The notes below the pieces were generated by a model. That model was given only the letters and a program-made list of their open reading frames with translations, did not search any database and was not told the origin of the DNA. The position numbers and the translations under genes were made by a program. This document shows positions 4,600 through 6,943 of a stretch of DNA of 6,943 bases, in pieces; position 1 is the first letter of the stretch, and each line of letters starts with the position of its first letter. Source of the DNA: Deltaproteobacteria bacterium. Lineage in GTDB: Bacteria > Desulfobacterota > DAOWNY01. Location of the stretch: NCBI GenBank assembly GCA_030642325.1, contig DAOWNY010000098.1:1-6943 (forward strand). The letters are read 5' to 3'.

Positions 4600-6595
4600 C
4601 GCCTTCTTTCATTTTGTTTTCCGGTTTGCTTTCCAAGGGTATGCGGGTAATGAAGGTAGTTCCCTTCCTCATTTCCGTTTCAAAACGGATAGACCCTCCG
4701 TGTTTGTCGGCAATAACCGAATGTGATATGGCCAGGCCCTGCCCGGTACCTTTTCCCACTTCTTTGGTGGTAAAAAACGGATCAAAAATTTTTGATCTGA
4801 TTTGCTCAGGTATTCCCGGACCGGTGTCCTCGACATGAATCTCTGCCCAGTCACCATCCTTCCTGGTGCTGATACGGATCATCCCTTTTTTCCCGGAATC
4901 TTTTCCCACCACGTCGGAAATAGCATGGGTGGCATTAATGATCATATTCAATATTACCTGGTTAAATTCACCCGGCAGGCAGAATACCAGCGGGAGATCC
5001 GGATCAAAATGAGTTTCAACTTCCGACACGTATTTCCACTCGTTTTTAGCTATGGTAATTGTGCTCTGGATCGCCCGGTTGATATCAATAGCCGTCTTCT
5101 CTTCCACGCCGGGATGGGAAAATTCCTTCATGGCCCGGACGATTTTGCTGATGCGTTCCAGACCATCAAGGGATTGTTCGATCGCAACCGGTATCTCCTC
5201 TCTTAGGTAATCCACGTCGGTTTCTTCAATTACTTCCTCTAGTTCCGATAGAAGATCGTTTGTTACTTTATTGTCCCTGACCGCTTTTAATAGCTCTTCA
5301 TATTTATTGAGAGCTTTGTTGATATCACCGAACGAGTCCTGGAAAAAATGGGTATTATCGCCCACATATTGAGTTGGGGTGTTGATCTCGTGAGCAATTC
5401 CTGCAGCCAGTTGTCCGATTGACTCCAGTTTTTGGGACTGAGCCAGCTGGCTTTCTAAAAATTTACGTTCCGTAATATCCCGGATAACCCCCCGCATACC
5501 TATTTTTTGACCATCTCCACTTTTTATTAAAGAAAATGAGGCCTCAATTTGTCTTTTGGTTCCGTCTTTTTTGATGATCTCAAAGGGGAAAGTTCGGACG
5601 GATTTTTCGGTCTTAATTATCATGTCGTGGATTTGAGTTATTTTATCATCGTTCTCTTTATCCAGGTACTGCCGGCTGCTTATGTTCAACAATTGCTCCA
5701 TGGTGTATCCTAATATTTTGCAGGTGGCATCATTAACAAAGGTGAAGGCCCTGGTAAGGCTCGACTCAAAGTAGCCGTCTTCGATGCTTTCCAGAATAGT
5801 GCGGTACTTTTCCTCGCTTTCTTGCAACGCTTCCACCGCTAATTTACGTTCGATGGTTTCTATTTGAATTTGACTCAGCATCTCGTTAAAGCCATCAATC
5901 AAAAGCCCCAGTTCATCATTACTCTGTTTTTTTACCCTGAGAGAATAATCATTTTTTTTGGAGACTGTCTTCATGGTTTGTTTTAAATTGATAATCGGCT
6001 CCGAAATCACCCGCTGAACTTTTGAAGAAATAAGGTAGGCCATCATTATCGACAGCATGATAATAATTATTCCGACAATTGCGTATAATTTTAATCGGGA
6101 GTATAGTTCCTCTAAATCAGACCGGAGGAAGACCATACCGATGGTTTCGCCGTCGAGAATAATTTTCTTATAAATATCCAGGTGGTCTTTTCTAAAGTAG
6201 TGATTTTTTTCCGTATCCGGGGAGGAAATCGGTTGATCGCTACCTGGATAGACCGGATCGGGTGACAGTTGATTCCCCCCAAAATCGTTGATCGGATAAG
6301 TGGCGAAAATCTCGCCCTCATTTGTATAAATGCAGGCGGATTCAATGTGGGGCTCTGCCTCCAGAGCTGCTAAAATCTCCTCTGCCGCTTCTTGATCTTG
6401 AAAGGCCAGGGAAGCGGAGCTGTTGATAGCAGTCATTTTTGCCAGGACAGATATGTTTTCTATCATCGAGCGGCGTAAGGTAATAACTTCCTTGACGATA
6501 AATATTGCAGAAGAAAAAAAGAGCACCACGATGCACGTGAACATGATGATCAAGTTAAGTTTCTTTTTTATGGGGATATCTTTAAAAACTATCAT
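4571..6595 (-). CDS. CHASE8-HAMP-PAS hybrid-input sensor histidine kinase, 674 aa
   Basis: This is an inner-membrane sensor kinase. Membrane segments at about 13-36 and 170-190 bracket a periplasmic region of about 130 residues. The start of that region (SVLAKMTAINSSASLAF, then EEILAALEAEPHIESACIY) is typical of CHASE8. A HAMP linker follows at about 191-245 and a PAS domain at about 260-378, ending in the usual RDITERK. The H-box LAAGIAHEINTPTQ carries phosphoacceptor H402, with E403 and T406 as the likely phosphatase-motif residues. The ATPase domain has N550 and N554 (N-box), DTGPGI at 590-595, FDPFFTT at 604-610 and GKGTGQGL at 614-621, so all catalytic boxes are present. About 148 residues separate H402 from N550, longer than in a standard HisKA kinase; the excess is an acidic helical stretch near 425-475. 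The start ATG 6593-6595 overlaps the YfiR stop (ATGA), with a GGGGAGAG ribosome binding site. It lacks a receiver domain, so phosphate should go to the two regulators encoded downstream. Confidence 0.94.
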   Translation of the reverse strand: MIVFKDIPIKKKLNLIIMFTCIVVLFFSSAIFIVKEVITLRRSMIENISVLAKMTAINSSASLAFQDQEAAEEILAALEAEPHIESACIYTNEGEIFATYPINDFGGNQLSPDPVYPGSDQPISSPDTEKNHYFRKDHLDIYKKIILDGETIGMVFLRSDLEELYSRLKLYAIVGIIIIMLSIMMAYLISSKVQRVISEPIINLKQTMKTVSKKNDYSLRVKKQSNDELGLLIDGFNEMLSQIQIETIERKLAVEALQESEEKYRTILESIEDGYFESSLTRAFTFVNDATCKILGYTMEQLLNISSRQYLDKENDDKITQIHDMIIKTEKSVRTFPFEIIKKDGTKRQIEASFSLIKSGDGQKIGMRGVIRDITERKFLESQLAQSQKLESIGQLAAGIAHEINTPTQYVGDNTHFFQDSFGDINKALNKYEELLKAVRDNKVTNDLLSELEEVIEETDVDYLREEIPVAIEQSLDGLERISKIVRAMKEFSHPGVEEKTAIDINRAIQSTITIAKNEWKYVSEVETHFDPDLPLVFCLPGEFNQVILNMIINATHAISDVVGKDSGKKGMIRISTRKDGDWAEIHVEDTGPGIPEQIRSKIFDPFFTTKEVGKGTGQGLAISHSVIADKHGGSIRFETEMRKGTTFITRIPLESKPENKMKEGDEKTNSLCG

Positions 6596-6943
6596 TTATC
6601 TCTCCCCATGTTGTCTTTGCCCCAAATCTTAATCGCCAGTTTCAAAAGCTTTGAATTTATAAACAAATCCGCTTGATTCGCCGCTTCAATATTTATATCA
6701 AAACGGATCTTATCCCCTGATGTTATAAAATTGATGATTCCCCCTTTTTCGGCAAATCCTTTCATGTCGCTGACCGTCAATATGTTCATCCTCCGGGCAT
6801 AGGAGAAGATTTCGGGGAGATGTTCCTCCTCCGAACTGCCAATGAATAGAATATGGCATAATTCCAGGTCTTTAATGCCCGTAAATCGCCGGATCGCCAG
6901 ACTTCTCCCTTGTATCTTCTTGTCCTTGAGAGATTCAAGATCA
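6592..6943 (-). CDS. YfiR-family (DUF4154) periplasmic protein, C-terminal 116 aa; 5' end outside the window
   Basis: The frame is open from the right edge (first full codon at 6940-6942) to the TGA at 6592-6594. Family landmarks appear in order: DLESLKDKKIQGRSLAIRRF, CHILFIGSSEEEHLPEIF, then ILTVSDMKGFAEKGGIINF, IRFDINIEAANQADLFI and SKLLKLA. A start at the internal ATG 6787-6789 would cut through the fold, so the gene certainly begins outside the window. In the Pseudomonas YfiBNR system, YfiR is a small periplasmic protein that represses the CHASE8-containing diguanylate cyclase YfiN. This gene directly precedes, and overlaps by 4 bases, a kinase with a CHASE8-like sensor, which suggests that it modulates that kinase. 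The signal peptide, expected at the N-terminus, cannot be seen. One cysteine (CHILF) is visible in this portion. Confidence 0.9.
   Translation of the reverse strand, partial: DLESLKDKKIQGRSLAIRRFTGIKDLELCHILFIGSSEEEHLPEIFSYARRMNILTVSDMKGFAEKGGIINFITSGDKIRFDINIEAANQADLFINSKLLKLAIKIWGKDNMGRDK

Overview
The window looks like accessory chromosomal DNA of a Gram-negative bacterium. The mix of a YfiR-family periplasmic protein, a CHASE8 histidine kinase with an HEINTP-type H-box, and REC-HDOD and REC-GGDEF regulators is common in deltaproteobacteria (Desulfobacterota), as are degenerate 7-base repeat clusters between genes. That assignment is an inference from gene style; no marker gene is present.

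Layout. (1) 1-455 has no confident gene. It holds a fold-back element at about 98-357, with imperfect inverted ends and clusters of a degenerate heptamer (NNTNAGC) that lie in opposite orientations. A short open frame runs off the left edge on the minus strand. (2) 456-713 (+) is a small protein of unknown function with a TTG start. (3) 873-2117 (-) is a complete flavoprotein of the HI0933/YhiN/BaiN type, convergent with the small gene. (4) 2118-2449 is non-coding and carries a 13-bp inverted repeat. (5) 2450-6943 (-) is a tightly overlapping signalling operon. Read in transcription order it encodes a YfiR/DUF4154 protein (5' end outside the window), a membrane sensor kinase (CHASE8-HAMP-PAS-HisKA-HATPase), a REC-HDOD response regulator, and a REC-GGDEF response regulator. 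Start and stop codons of neighbours overlap by 4, 29 and 8 bases.

How the genes may work together. YfiR is known in Pseudomonas as a periplasmic repressor that acts on the CHASE8-containing region of the diguanylate cyclase YfiN. Here the same sensory pair sits on a histidine kinase, so the signal would pass by phosphotransfer to two stand-alone response regulators, one with an HDOD output and one with a diguanylate cyclase output. This wiring is inferred from domains and gene order.

The REC-GGDEF gene carries a one-base frameshift at about 2645-2647 that splits its GGDEF domain. As written, the diguanylate cyclase arm is broken unless the extra base is a sequencing or assembly error.
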